A stretch of 42,660 bases of DNA from Mycobacterium sp. (GTDB taxonomy: Bacteria > Actinomycetota > Actinomycetes > Mycobacteriales > Mycobacteriaceae), in contig JARLGR010000072.1 of the NCBI GenBank assembly GCA_031292665.1, positions 1 to 42,660 on the forward strand, written 5' to 3'. This document shows positions 23,712-31,462 of this stretch, piece after piece; position 1 is the first letter of the stretch, and each line of letters opens with the position of its first letter. The notes under the pieces were generated by a model that saw only the letters and a program-made list of their open reading frames with translations, did not search any database and was not told the DNA's origin. Made by a program: the position numbers and the translations under genes.

Positions 23712-24047
23712 ATGAGTGGTTCCAGGTCGAGCTCGGGTGGCGGGTTCGGTGCGTTGGTGCTGGTACTGCTGCTGATCGCTTTCATCAGCAAGTTCATCTG
23801 GTGGATTCTCGGGACGGCGGCACTGATCGGGCTGTCCTTTCTCGGGCGGGCGGTCGCGCAGTCGTATGCCCGGCGGTCGGCGAAGCTAGCGCGGTATCGG
23901 GCGGCCATCGCCGCGTGCGCCGATCAGCAGCGCAACTGGGTGCTGCAGGGCGACGACCGCGGCATCTATGGCCCCGAAGGCGCCGAACTCATGCACTACA
24001 TCTATCCGGTGAGGGGTCAGGTGAGGCGGCTGAACCCGAGGCGCTAG
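23712..24047 (+). CDS. Small membrane protein of unknown function
   Basis: 111 residues from ATG 23712 (a GTG at 23691 in the same frame is less likely). A Ser/Gly-rich N-terminus (SGSRSSSGGGFG) is followed by a hydrophobic hairpin, about residues 12-50 (ALVLVLLLIAFISKFIWWIL, GTAALIGLSFLGRAVAQ), then a soluble basic tail with RRSAKLARYRAAIAACADQQ, WVLQGDDRGIYGPEGAELMH. The tail pattern with repeated Tyr/Gly is typical of mycobacterial conserved membrane proteins of unknown role. It is followed after 24 bp by the amidase gene in the same direction, so an operon with a cell-wall function is possible. Confidence 0.65.
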   Translation: MSGSRSSSGGGFGALVLVLLLIAFISKFIWWILGTAALIGLSFLGRAVAQSYARRSAKLARYRAAIAACADQQRNWVLQGDDRGIYGPEGAELMHYIYPVRGQVRRLNPRR

Positions 24048-24071
24048 GGGGCCGGTTGCTACCATCGCGCG

Positions 24072-24839
24072 ATGAGTCGGATCCGATCCGTTTCACGGCG
24101 GGACGCGCTGAGATACGCCGGCGTCGCACCGGTACTACTCGGCGCTAGCGCGTTGCTGGGCGCCCCGCGCGCGACCGCCGGTATCGCCGGCATGACCGTC
24201 TTCCTCGACCCGGGCCACAATGCCGTCGCCGACGCCTCGATCAACCAGCCAGTCCCCAACGGCAGGGGCGGCACCAAGCCGTGCAATACCTCGGGCACCG
24301 CCACCAACGAGGGCTACCCGGAGCACCTGTTCGCATGGGCCGTCGTCACGCTCATCAGTGCGTCGCTGAGCCAGATGGGCGTCAAGACCCCGCTGTCGCG
24401 GGGCGACGACAGCTCCGTCGGCCCCTGCGTCAACGAGCGCGCGGAAATGGCCAACGCGGTGCACTCAGACGCGGTCGTGAGCATCCATGCCGACGGCGGA
24501 CCCCCGTCCGGCTCGGGATTCCACGTCAACTACTCCAGCCCGCCACTCAACGACGTCCAGGCCGGACCCGCCGTCCAACTGGCGCAAACGATGCGGGATG
24601 CTCTGGTGCAGGCAGGGTTTCAGCCGTCGAACTATATCGGCATTGACGGGCTGAACGGCCGCGACGACCTCGCAGGGCTAAACCTCGCCAAGTACCCGGC
24701 CGTCCTCGTCGAACTCGGCAACATGAATAACTCCACCGATGCCGCGCGGATGGAAAGCGCGGACGGCCAGCAAAAGTATGCCGCGGCCGTCACTCAGGGG
24801 ATAGTCGCATTTCTGAACTCCAAAGCTCCGACGGGCTAG
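24072..24839 (+). CDS. Rv3717-type N-acetylmuramoyl-L-alanine amidase (Amidase_3)
   Basis: 255 residues from ATG 24072. An N-terminal RR-containing signal (SVSRRDALRYAGVAPVLLGA, cleavage near residue 37) directs export. The zinc ligands are His49 (FLDPGHN), Glu80 (TNEGYPEH) and His139 (SIHADGG), and the catalytic Glu is Glu214 (VLVELGNMNN). Cys71 and Cys119 match the disulfide pair of M. tuberculosis Rv3717 (Ami1). The enzyme cleaves the bond between muramic acid and the stem peptide. It lacks cell-wall-binding domains, as Rv3717 does. The upstream small membrane protein may be co-transcribed. Whether this is the Rv3717 orthologue or a second copy cannot be said from the window, since the neighbours differ from those of Rv3717. 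Confidence 0.9.
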   Translation: MSRIRSVSRRDALRYAGVAPVLLGASALLGAPRATAGIAGMTVFLDPGHNAVADASINQPVPNGRGGTKPCNTSGTATNEGYPEHLFAWAVVTLISASLSQMGVKTPLSRGDDSSVGPCVNERAEMANAVHSDAVVSIHADGGPPSGSGFHVNYSSPPLNDVQAGPAVQLAQTMRDALVQAGFQPSNYIGIDGLNGRDDLAGLNLAKYPAVLVELGNMNNSTDAARMESADGQQKYAAAVTQGIVAFLNSKAPTG

Positions 24840-25155
24840 CACGCAACAGTGTTGACAACGTTGCCAACTGGAGCACGCAGCGTCGGTTCCGTGGAGCTGA
24901 GAACCACGCCCGCGTTGCAGTGCTGCCTGATAGGACCTTTACTTACATCCAGAAAGCGAAGAAAGAGCCGACAACGAGAGTTTTCACGGCTCGCAGCTCG
25001 GGTATCTCGCCAAAAGCTGCTGTTACGGTTGAGCTTTGCCGGATCACGGCGATGGCATAATTTACGTGCCGCTTGTCAGTAATACGCCACGTCTGTGTTT
25101 CGATTAATGGGGTTTCCGTCAAGCGTTGCCGAGCATAGGGAGGATGCGCACACGT
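24840..25155. promoter_or_regulatory. Upstream region of the kasB-like gene
   Basis: 316 bp with no gene. A near-perfect 18-bp palindrome, GTTGACAACGTTGCCAAC, sits at 24851-24868 just after the amidase stop and may be its terminator or an operator. Further on, TTGCCG followed 16 bp later by TAATTT (around 25038-25065) is a plausible promoter for the kasB-like gene. GGGAGG at 25138-25143 is its ribosome-binding site, 12 nt before ATG 25156. Confidence 0.4.
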
Positions 25156-26409
25156 ATGACAGACCTGGTTACCGGAAAAACGCTCCCGAATATCGTGGTC
25201 ACCGGCGTCGCCATGACGACCGCGCTGGCGACAGACGCCGAGACCACCTGGAAGTTGTTGCTCGACCGTCAAAGCGGGATCCGTGAACTCGACGATCCGT
25301 TCGTGGAAGCGTTCGACCTACCGGTCCGCATCGGCGGGCACCTGCAGGAGGAATTCGACAGCCAGCTGACCCGCGTCGAACTGCGCCGGATGGGCTATCT
25401 GGCCAAAATGTCGACGATCCTGAGCCGCCGGGTGTGGGACAACGCCGGCTCGCCGGAGGTCGACCCCGACCGGTTGATGGTGTCCATCGGCACCGGGCTC
25501 GGGTCTGCCGAAGAGTTGGTCTTCAGCTACGACGAGATCCGGGCCCGCGGAGCGCAGGCCATCGCACCGCTGGCCGTGCAAAAGTACGCGCCCGACAGCG
25601 CCGCCGTGGCCATAGCGCTGGAACGCCGCGCCAGGGCCGGTGTGATAACCCCGGCGTCGGCCTGCGCGTCGGGTTCGGAGGCCATCGCCCACGCGTGGCA
25701 ACACCTTGTGTTCGGCGAGGCCGACGTCGCGATCTGCGGCGGAGTGGAGACCAGGATCGAAGCGGTGGCGATCGCCGCGTTCGCCAAGATGCGCATCGTC
25801 ATGTCCGCCAACAACGACAATCCGGCCGGCGCCTGCCGCCCGTTCGACAAGGACCGCGACGGCTTCGTGTTCGGCGAGGCCGGGGCGCTGATGGTGCTCG
25901 AGACCGAGGAGCACGCCAGGGCCCGCGGTGCGAATATCCTGGCCCGCCTGATGGGCGCCAGCGTCACCTCCGACGGCTTCCACATGGTGGCTCCCGATCC
26001 CGACGGGGTCCGCGCCGGGCACGCGATCAGCCGGGCGATGCAGCGGGCCGGCCTGACCCCGGGCGACATCGACCACGTCAACGCGCACGCCACCGGCACC
26101 TCGGTGGGCGACCTCGCCGAGGGCAAGGCCATCAACAACGCGCTGGGCGGCCACAGGCCGGCGGTCTACGCGCCCAAATCGGCTTTGGGCCACTCCGTCG
26201 GCGCCGTGGGCGCGGTGGAATCGATCCTGACCGTGCTCGCATTGCGGGACAAGGTCGTTCCCCCCACTTTGAACCTGGAAAACCTCGATCCCGAGATCGA
26301 CCTCGACGTGGTCGCGGGCCAGCCCCGGCCGGGTGACTACCGCTATGCGATCAACAACTCGTTCGGGTTCGGCGGGCACAACGTCGCACTCGCCTTCGGG
26401 CGGTACTGA
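25156..26409 (+). CDS. KasB-like beta-ketoacyl-ACP synthase
   Basis: 417 residues from ATG 25156, chosen for spacing to GGGAGG; ATG 25144 touches that site. The sequence is strongly KasB-like from the start ([40 protein letters not shown]). The thiolase-fold catalytic set is complete: Cys170 (SACASGSEA), His311 (NAHATGT), Lys341 (APKSALGHS) and His346. KasB extends meromycolate precursors by condensing malonyl-AcpM with acyl-AcpM in FAS-II. Unlike kasA-kasB, this gene stands alone, with no acpM, fabD or accD6 beside it, so it is probably an extra paralogue. At Cys170-Ala-Ser the residue after Cys follows KasB (Ala), not KasA (Ser). It is convergent with the cutinase gene. Confidence 0.88.
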   Translation: MTDLVTGKTLPNIVVTGVAMTTALATDAETTWKLLLDRQSGIRELDDPFVEAFDLPVRIGGHLQEEFDSQLTRVELRRMGYLAKMSTILSRRVWDNAGSPEVDPDRLMVSIGTGLGSAEELVFSYDEIRARGAQAIAPLAVQKYAPDSAAVAIALERRARAGVITPASACASGSEAIAHAWQHLVFGEADVAICGGVETRIEAVAIAAFAKMRIVMSANNDNPAGACRPFDKDRDGFVFGEAGALMVLETEEHARARGANILARLMGASVTSDGFHMVAPDPDGVRAGHAISRAMQRAGLTPGDIDHVNAHATGTSVGDLAEGKAINNALGGHRPAVYAPKSALGHSVGAVGAVESILTVLALRDKVVPPTLNLENLDPEIDLDVVAGQPRPGDYRYAINNSFGFGGHNVALAFGRY

Positions 26410-26422
26410 CCTTCGGGAAGTA

Positions 26423-26459
26423 CTGACCGAGCTCGGTCAGCGCTGAGCGGCTGCTCAGC
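26423..26459. terminator. Two adjacent hairpins between convergent kasB-like and cutinase genes
   Basis: A perfect 18-bp palindrome CTGACCGAGCTCGGTCAG (26423-26440) is followed immediately by GCTGAGC-GGCT-GCTCAGC (26442-26459), a 7-bp stem with a 4-base loop. The second overlaps the cutinase stop codon. Neither is followed by a T run. Their position between convergent genes suggests bidirectional transcription termination. Confidence 0.55.
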
Positions 26460-27204
26460 TTCCGAAGCCCGGGGCCGTCGCCATGGTTGCCGGCCCGGGG
26501 GGCGGTCCGCCCGTGCCGAGGTGACCGACGGCGAACTCTGCGCCCTGATCGACCATGCTGGCATCACTGGCGTACGTGTCGTGCGCGGAGAAGTTGAGCC
26601 CGTCGGAGCAGACCGGGTCCTCAGGGGCGCACACCTTGATGGTCTTGGCCTGGTACTGCGGCCCGATGGCCAGCGGCGGTTCGCCGAGGAAGTTCATGGC
26701 CCGCACGTTAGGCGTGCCGAACAGCACAACCGAGGAGACGTGGTTGGCGACGTCGGCGTCCAGCGGTTTGGGCACGGTCGCCGGGTCGACCCCGGGGGGA
26801 ACGGCGGCCGAGGTGACGAAGCCCATCACGGCCGCACCCTGGGAGTAGCCGCCGAGCACCATCTTGGTGTTGGGGCAGTCGTGCGCCATGGACATGACGT
26901 GGGCGCTGGCGTCGCGGATGCCGTCGAGGCCGGTGTCCCATTGGTCGCTGGCGGGGTAGTTGACCGGGTAGACGTCGAACGACCTTGCCCCCAGGCGTGA
27001 GTGCAGGGAGTCGGCAAACGCCTGTCCGGTGGGTCCGACACCGGGTGGCTCACCGGTGCCGCGGGCGAACACCACCTGCACATCGGGGCACGGCTGAGCC
27101 GATGCGGACGGGACGGCAGGAGCGACGACGGAACCACCAATACCCGCCGCGGCGACCGCAGCGAGAGCAAGGAAACGCAGGATGTGGTCTTTCATAGTGC
27201 CCAT
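26455..27204 (-). CDS. Cutinase-family (Culp) secreted serine esterase
   Basis: 249 residues from ATG 27204, with GGGGGTG about 7 nt upstream; the frame stays open much further upstream but that extension has no family similarity. A signal peptide covers residues 1-36 (FLALAAVAAAGIGGSVVAPA, cut after SASA). The mature protein starts PCPDVQVVFARGTGEPPG, then has the nucleophile elbow GGYSQGA (Ser121) and Asp196/His208 in APEDPVC...SAHDTYA, completing the catalytic triad, with the disulfide Cys pattern of cutinases. Mycobacterial members are secreted lipases/esterases, some acting on cell-envelope lipids. The C-terminal ~25 residues are Pro/Gly-rich. It is a stand-alone unit. Confidence 0.92.
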   Translation of the reverse strand: MGTMKDHILRFLALAAVAAAGIGGSVVAPAVPSASAQPCPDVQVVFARGTGEPPGVGPTGQAFADSLHSRLGARSFDVYPVNYPASDQWDTGLDGIRDASAHVMSMAHDCPNTKMVLGGYSQGAAVMGFVTSAAVPPGVDPATVPKPLDADVANHVSSVVLFGTPNVRAMNFLGEPPLAIGPQYQAKTIKVCAPEDPVCSDGLNFSAHDTYASDASMVDQGAEFAVGHLGTGGPPPGPATMATAPGFGS

Positions 27205-27429
27205 ACAAGCACCCCCAAAACTCTGTGTTTCCATAAGCATTCGTGACCGCATTCTGTATACCACATTCACGCCCTTCGGTGCGTGAGAAGTGAACCCCCA
27301 AGCTGGCGTCTCGCGCCGCGAACGCCGTCGTCTCGGGTCTTCCTGCGGGGTGGCCGCACCGGTGGCCAGGAACTCCGACGGCGCTGAAAGGCGGCGACAT
27401 GGCCGCGGGTGAAACAGGATTCGATGACG

Positions 27430-27580
27430 TGAGCTTTCGACCTCATCTCCGTTCAGTACCATGCGCTCAAGGGCGGCCACCACTAGGGCCACTAGGTGGG
27501 CCAGTATGTGCGCGACGCGAAGAACGCGGGCTTGGACGAGGTCGCATCCTTCTTCGAAGTGATGGCTCAGGACTTCGCGG
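27430..27580 (+). pseudogene. Remnant of a small QYHALKGG-type protein gene
   Basis: From TTC 27436 the plus strand reads FDLISVQYHALKGGHH, then a stop, three codons with a second stop (the DNA CCACTAGGG-CCACTAGG is a short slipped repeat), then VGQYVRDAKNAGLDEVASFF and EVMAQDF before similarity fades. The pattern FDLxSVQYHALKGG...QYxxDA...DxxxFF resembles a family of small actinobacterial helical proteins. Two stops, a frameshifted start and loss of the C-terminus make it a pseudogene. The family resemblance is from memory. Confidence 0.4.
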
Positions 27581-27625
27581 GGATCGCCGGCGGCCGGACC
27601 GGCCATCCGGTGACGAAAATCCCGC

Positions 27626-27859
27626 TTGTCGGGCCCCGCGAAAGTGCTTGTGGTCCTGTTGATGATCGGGGGCATTAGCCTCATCGGAGTGGTCACCGCG
27701 TCGCTCGCCTCGTGGATCGTGCAGCGGGTGGCCGAAACCGACACCGCGAACCAGGCCGCGACGGCGTCGCACATCGACGAGCTGCGCAACGAGATCCGCA
27801 CCCTGTCCGAACAAGTGCGCAGGGTCAGATCACCTGAGCAGCCGTCGTCACCAAGATGA
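27626..27859 (+). pseudogene. C-terminal remnant of a potassium/ion-channel family protein
   Basis: The 77-codon frame reads KVLVVLLMIGGISLIGVVTA then SLASWIVQRVAETDTANQAA and a charged helix ([19 protein letters not shown]). This looks like the inner-pore helix and cytosolic coiled tail of two- or six-helix K+ channels. The selectivity filter (TVGYG) and everything before it are missing; the preceding DNA belongs to another remnant. Its stop lies inside the 3' end of the convergent DUF202 gene (35-bp overlap). It is most likely a decayed channel gene; a short single-span membrane protein cannot be ruled out. Confidence 0.5.
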
Positions 27860-28127
27860 GCACCAGGACGGCCGTCCCGATGAAGTACACCTGGCGGCGG
27901 GGAGTGACCCGCGCCGGCAATGGCTCCTGCTGCAACGTGCGCTGGCGTCGTAGCGCGATCACGTAGGTGCTGAGCGCCACGGCGGCGGCCAGCGCGGCGG
28001 GGAGGAACGCCCCTGGCCCGACGGCGCCGTGCAGGTTCTTGATCATCAGCAGGGCGCCGTTGGCCAGGAACGCGAACGACGTCCGCGTCCAGGCCAGCGC
28101 CGTCCTGTCCGCCGGGTCGCCGTTCAA
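27825..28127 (-). CDS. DUF202 family membrane protein
   Basis: 100 residues from ATG 28127. It opens with [20 protein letters not shown], the DUF202 signature (LAWxRTxxAxxxNG), and has three hydrophobic segments (about 17-33, 39-58 and 79-98), with basic residues between the second and third. DUF202 proteins are small inner-membrane proteins of unassigned function, often in pairs. This one overlaps the upstream DUF202 gene by 4 bp and must be translated with it. Confidence 0.85.
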   Translation of the reverse strand: MNGDPADRTALAWTRTSFAFLANGALLMIKNLHGAVGPGAFLPAALAAAVALSTYVIALRRQRTLQQEPLPARVTPRRQVYFIGTAVLVLILVTTAAQVI

Positions 28128-28495
28128 CCCGTGACCGCCTTGGCGATCACCAGCCCGAGGGCAATCAACCCCACCACGGTCAGACCCACCGCCAAGTAGG
28201 CCGGTGAGGGATGGCGGGGCAGCGGTTCGCCGCGACGCATGGCCCGGTCCGCCTGTTGCCAGCGCCGCAGCCCCATACCGCTGGTGAAGACTGCCAGCGC
28301 CGCGAGCCCCACGCCCAGCACGCGGCGCGCACCCGGGATCCCGAGCTCCGGAACGAGCTGCACCAGGGCGACCGCCGCCGCCAGCAACCCCAGCGCGGTA
28401 CGCTGCCAGGCCAGAAACGTCCGCTCGTTGGCGAACGTGAACCGGTAGTCGGGCTCACGCTCTTCGGCTGCGGTGTCGTCGGCCACGAGGCTCAT
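28124..28495 (-). CDS. DUF202 (YidH-like) family membrane protein
   Basis: 123 residues from ATG 28495. After an acidic N-terminus ([14 protein letters not shown]) comes [20 protein letters not shown], the YidH-type signature, then three membrane spans (about 34-50, 59-77 and 99-119) separated by [19 protein letters not shown]. It starts 15 bp from the divergent dehalogenase gene and ends overlapping the second DUF202 gene, so the two probably form one heteromeric membrane unit. No function is established for the family. Confidence 0.85.
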   Translation of the reverse strand: MSLVADDTAAEEREPDYRFTFANERTFLAWQRTALGLLAAAVALVQLVPELGIPGARRVLGVGLAALAVFTSGMGLRRWQQADRAMRRGEPLPRHPSPAYLAVGLTVVGLIALGLVIAKAVTG

Positions 28496-28510
28496 CGTAG
28501 ATTGACCGTT

Positions 28511-29224
28511 GTGGTGAAAGCGCTGTTATTCGACGTGCAGGGGACGGCGACGGATTTCCACTCGACCGTCTGCGGCGAGGCGCGGCGAATCGCCGCCGGC
28601 CGCTTTCCCGGTGTCGACTGGGCCGAGGTGGTGCGGCGTTGGCGCGCAGGCTACTTCGCGGCGCTGGAGGGGGCGCTCAAGGCGGCACCGGGGCAGCAAA
28701 GCGGGTGGGTGTCGGTGCGCTCGGTGTACCGCGACGCGCTGGACGCCGTGCTGGATGGCTGCGGCATCACCGGGTTTTCGGCCGGCGAGCGCGAGGAGCT
28801 CGCCCTGGCCTGGCAGCGCCTGAAGCCGTGGCCGGACGTGGTGCCCGGGCTCACCCGGTTGAAGGGCGCGTACACGCTGGCGACTTTGTCCAACGCCGAC
28901 GTGTCGACGGTCATCGAGATCTCCAAGCGGGCGGGGCTGCCCTGGGACGCCGTCTTCGCCGCCGAGATGGCCGGCGTGTTCAAGCCGGACCCGGCGATCT
29001 ATCACATGGCCGCGACCTACCTCGGCCTGGACCCCGCCGAGATCATGATGGTGGCCAGCCACAAGTACGACGTCCGCGCCGCGGGCCGCCTCGGTTTCGC
29101 GACCGCCTTCGTCGCGCGTCCGCTGGAGTTCGGGGCCGGCGGCGACGCCGACGTGGCCTACTCCGACGAGTTCGACGTCAACGCGGCCGACTTCCTCGAC
29201 CTGGCAGCACAACTCGGCTGCTAG
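28511..29224 (+). CDS. Haloacid dehalogenase type II (HAD superfamily)
   Basis: 237 residues from GTG 28511 (TTG 28502 and GTG 28514 are alternatives; the intergenic gap is only 15 bp). HAD motif 1 is [12 protein letters not shown] with nucleophile Asp8. The cap region has [15 protein letters not shown]; motif 2 is [10 protein letters not shown]; motif 3 includes Lys in [13 protein letters not shown]; and motif 4 is [20 protein letters not shown]. These match (S)-2-haloacid dehalogenases, although motif 1 has Gln for the usual Phe/Tyr and motif 4 His-Lys-Tyr-Asp instead of His-xx-Asp. Activity on natural halo-acids or another small substrate is possible. Its stop overlaps the convergent lipoprotein gene by 4 bp. 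Confidence 0.85.
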   Translation: MVKALLFDVQGTATDFHSTVCGEARRIAAGRFPGVDWAEVVRRWRAGYFAALEGALKAAPGQQSGWVSVRSVYRDALDAVLDGCGITGFSAGEREELALAWQRLKPWPDVVPGLTRLKGAYTLATLSNADVSTVIEISKRAGLPWDAVFAAEMAGVFKPDPAIYHMAATYLGLDPAEIMMVASHKYDVRAAGRLGFATAFVARPLEFGAGGDADVAYSDEFDVNAADFLDLAAQLGC

Positions 29225-29655
29225 CGGCGGGCCGACCCGGTCAGGGGTTGATCGTTGACTGACTGCAGCAGGCAGATGAGGGTGCTCGGGGTGGGATTGG
29301 CACCGGTCCGGTCCTGATTGGAGTCGATGAGGTAGGTGATCGAGAACGGGCTTCGGTCGACGGGTTGGCCGGTGTACGGCGCGAACCCGGCGGCGCAGTC
29401 CCGGTTGGCGACGGTGGCGATGGCCGTGTCGACGGCCATCGGTGCGCGCCGGTACACCTCGGCCAGATGCGCTGCGGCGCAATCGACTACGGTGACGGTG
29501 ATCCGGCTCAGGTCGGCGGGCGGCAGGTCGGCCACGCACTCGCCGACCTGCAGGTCGATCCACTTCTTGCTGCCCTGCGGTGAGGGCGCGGCGGTAGCGG
29601 TGCCACAGTGCGCCAGCATCAGGCACGCGGTCAGGCCGCACAACGCGTGACGCAT
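29221..29655 (-). CDS. Putative lipoprotein, septum-formation-like domain
   Basis: 144 residues from ATG 29655. A signal with a lipobox-like LAHC (Cys17) follows [13 protein letters not shown], so the mature protein may be lipid-anchored. The domain reads [59 protein letters not shown] and ICLLQSVND, with four Cys positioned as in the small secreted domain sometimes annotated as septum formation family (GxCxxD...VxCxxxHxxEV). Substrate or partner unknown. It is convergent with the dehalogenase gene and 34 bp upstream of the SnoaL-like gene's end. Confidence 0.72.
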   Translation of the reverse strand: MRHALCGLTACLMLAHCGTATAAPSPQGSKKWIDLQVGECVADLPPADLSRITVTVVDCAAAHLAEVYRRAPMAVDTAIATVANRDCAAGFAPYTGQPVDRSPFSITYLIDSNQDRTGANPTPSTLICLLQSVNDQPLTGSARR

Positions 29656-29688
29656 CGCAGCCTCCTTGCTCCGGCCCAGTGCTGCAGT

Positions 29689-30228
29689 CTACGCGGAAGT
29701 CAAAGCGGGATCCGGCTTTTCCGACGACATCGACAGGAACCCCCTCATGCAGCGCGCGGTGAGCAACCAGTTCGCCGGCTTCTTCATGTCCAGCCCGCCG
29801 AGCAGCTGTTTGATCATGGTCAGCGTATCGAAGTAGATGCGCTCGCAGACAAGGGTTTCGGCGTCGTCGAACACGAAGTACGCGGTCATGCGCACCCGGA
29901 ACCGGCTTCCGGTCGGCGGAACCTTGCCGAGGTAGCCCCGGTGGGTGCCCATCAGCCAGAACTCGACGATCACCGCGTCGGCGCTGTGCCGCAGCGCGAT
30001 GATCTCGTGGTCCTGGTCGGGAAACGCGGTGCGCGTGTAGGTGTAGTAGGCGCGCACCGCCTCGTCGCCGTCGTGGACGACCATCTGCGGGATCAGTTCG
30101 TATCGGGGATGTGGGAAGGTCGACAACACGTCGTCCCAGGCGTGGCGGACCTCGTCGTGGAAGTGGTCGAGCACGAGCTTCTCGCGGGCGGCCAGCACCT
30201 CGGGCGGGGGAAAGGCGGGAATGGTCAC
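29689..30228 (-). CDS. SnoaL/NTF2-like protein
   Basis: 179 residues from GTG 30228; the frame stays open upstream to an ATG at 30279 inside the 60-bp palindrome, which would add 17 non-family residues. The sequence shows the helical start and cone-shaped sheet of SnoaL/NTF2 folds: AREKLVLDHFHDEVRHAWDD, YELIPQMVVHDGDEAVRAYY, DHEIIALRHSADAVIVEFWL and FRVRMTAYFVFDDAETLVCE. The C-terminus (PANWLLTARCMRGFL) forms an extra helix. Family members bind or cyclise hydrophobic small molecules, or act as esterases or isomerases; there is no specific clue here. Confidence 0.75.
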   Translation of the reverse strand: MTIPAFPPPEVLAAREKLVLDHFHDEVRHAWDDVLSTFPHPRYELIPQMVVHDGDEAVRAYYTYTRTAFPDQDHEIIALRHSADAVIVEFWLMGTHRGYLGKVPPTGSRFRVRMTAYFVFDDAETLVCERIYFDTLTMIKQLLGGLDMKKPANWLLTARCMRGFLSMSSEKPDPALTSA

Positions 30229-30257
30229 GCTGGTCAGGGTAAACCCGCTAAGGCTCG

Positions 30258-30317
30258 GCGAGCAGACACAGAATCGCATGCCAGCGCGCGAAATCGTGCG
30301 ATTTTATGTCTGCTCGC
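30258..30317. repeat. 60-bp palindromic element, copy B
   Basis: Arms at 30258-30278 (GCGAGCAGACACAGAATCGC...) and 30297-30317 (...CGATTTTATGTCTGCTCGC) pair with two mismatches in 21 bp around an 18-bp centre (30279-30296). It lies between the SnoaL-like gene and the 3' end of the phosphotransferase gene. On the minus strand it contains an ATG in frame with the SnoaL-like gene. Confidence 0.88.
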
Positions 30318-30333
30318 GCTACGAACGCCGCGC

Positions 30334-31374
30334 TTAGTCCCGGATCGCCTCGATTGCCCACGTCGGCATGACCGGCGCCCTCGTGAGCCCGTGAGCGGCC
30401 TGGCCCGTGCTGCGCAGCAACCATTGGACACGCAGAATGCAACACCCCATCCGCACCATGGCGAAGACCTCGTACCACCTCAACGCCTGCAGTGGCCGAC
30501 CGGTCATCTCCTCGAAGCGACCGATGACCTTTTCTTGACTGTCGAAGCCCGGCAGTTCGGGGTCGGCGGAAAGCCCGTTGACCTCCATCGTCTGCCGGCG
30601 CGTCGCCAACCACCAGGCAAAGTCGGTCTCCGCCGGGCAGAGACAAGCCTGTTCCCAGTCCAAGACCCCGACGATCTGACCGGTGTCGTCGAAGATCGCG
30701 TTGGACAGCCGGGCGTCGCCCCAGCAGACCGTCAGTTCGGGCGGCGGTGCCGGTTGGTGTCGATAGAGCCAGTCGAACGCGTCGACGATCAGCGCCGGAA
30801 CCTGCTTGTCGGTCGCCCACTCGATATACTCGCGCCACCACGCGAGCTCTCCGGCGTTGCCGACACCGTTCGGGCGCCTTAGCCAGGGTGCCTGGTCGAT
30901 CGGGACCCGTTGCAAGGCAACGAGTGTGTCGAGGAAGGAATCATGTACTCGGCGCTGCACGTCCACGCCGGTTCCGTGCAGCCAGCCGCGCGTTGCGTAG
31001 GAGGTGTCCGATGGAGTGTGGCCGACGATGCGCGGCATCACCAGAAAGCTAGATCCGAGCCAGGAGCTGTCGGGTTCGTAGTAGATGGGCGACGGGGTGG
31101 CGATTCCGTATTCGTGCAGAAGTTCTTGAGTGCGGGTCTGGCCGGCCAAGTCGTAGTCGGCATAAATGCCGCCGCCGGTCGGGGGGATCCGCACGACGAA
31201 CTCCCTCGAACCGTCGACGCTGAACAGCAGGCTCTCGCTCGACCATCCTGCGGCCCGGTTGGCCGGACGGAGTTCGCCGATGTCGACCGCCGCGCCGAAC
31301 CCGTGCTCGAACCACGCGCCGAGTTGTGCGCGAGTGGCGGCCAGGTCGCGTTGACCAAGGGACAGTCCAGCCAT
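30334..31374 (-). CDS. APH-like phosphotransferase family protein
   Basis: 346 residues from ATG 31374; upstream codons run through the operator and are not counted. Kinase-like lobes are visible: AGWSSESLLFSVDGSREFVV and RIPP for the ATP-binding region, LVMPRIVGHTPSD for the hinge, ELTVCWGDARLSNAIFDDTG as the catalytic loop (Asp in WGDxRLxN, with Trp for the usual His), and IVGVLDWEQACLCPAETDFA as the metal-binding DWE motif. This matches the aminoglycoside-phosphotransferase/ACAD10-N family, which phosphorylates small hydroxylated compounds, including hydroxy-acyl-CoAs. Divergent from the epoxide-hydrolase-like gene across a shared operator, so it is likely part of the same TetR-controlled response. 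Confidence 0.85.
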   Translation of the reverse strand: MAGLSLGQRDLAATRAQLGAWFEHGFGAAVDIGELRPANRAAGWSSESLLFSVDGSREFVVRIPPTGGGIYADYDLAGQTRTQELLHEYGIATPSPIYYEPDSSWLGSSFLVMPRIVGHTPSDTSYATRGWLHGTGVDVQRRVHDSFLDTLVALQRVPIDQAPWLRRPNGVGNAGELAWWREYIEWATDKQVPALIVDAFDWLYRHQPAPPPELTVCWGDARLSNAIFDDTGQIVGVLDWEQACLCPAETDFAWWLATRRQTMEVNGLSADPELPGFDSQEKVIGRFEEMTGRPLQALRWYEVFAMVRMGCCILRVQWLLRSTGQAAHGLTRAPVMPTWAIEAIRD

Positions 31375-31383
31375 AGACAAAAC

Positions 31384-31446
31384 ATTTACATGTGCAGTAC
31401 CCAATGTAAATAGATTGCTATTAACGTCCAGAATGTAAGATGTAAA
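31384..31446. promoter_or_regulatory. Operator: ATTTACAT-N12-ATGTAAAT plus two ATGTAA half-sites
   Basis: The 88-bp divergent region holds a perfect 8-bp inverted repeat, ATTTACAT (31384-31391) and ATGTAAAT (31404-31411), then ATGTAAG (31433-31439) and ATGTAAA (31440-31446), close to the ribosome-binding site AAGGAGC of the hydrolase gene. Related TTTACAT/TTACAT motifs occur before the nearby tetR gene, so the TetR at 32299 is the probable binder. One site would control both divergent genes. Confidence 0.65.
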
Positions 31447-31462
31447 GCACAAGGAGCTCTCG

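Noticed and set aside
27205..27801. Upstream extension of the cutinase frame to a 448-residue protein
   Set aside because: The extension is Arg/Ser-rich, crosses the remnant genes and places the signal peptide in the middle; ATG 27204 has a good ribosome-binding site and begins the signal peptide.
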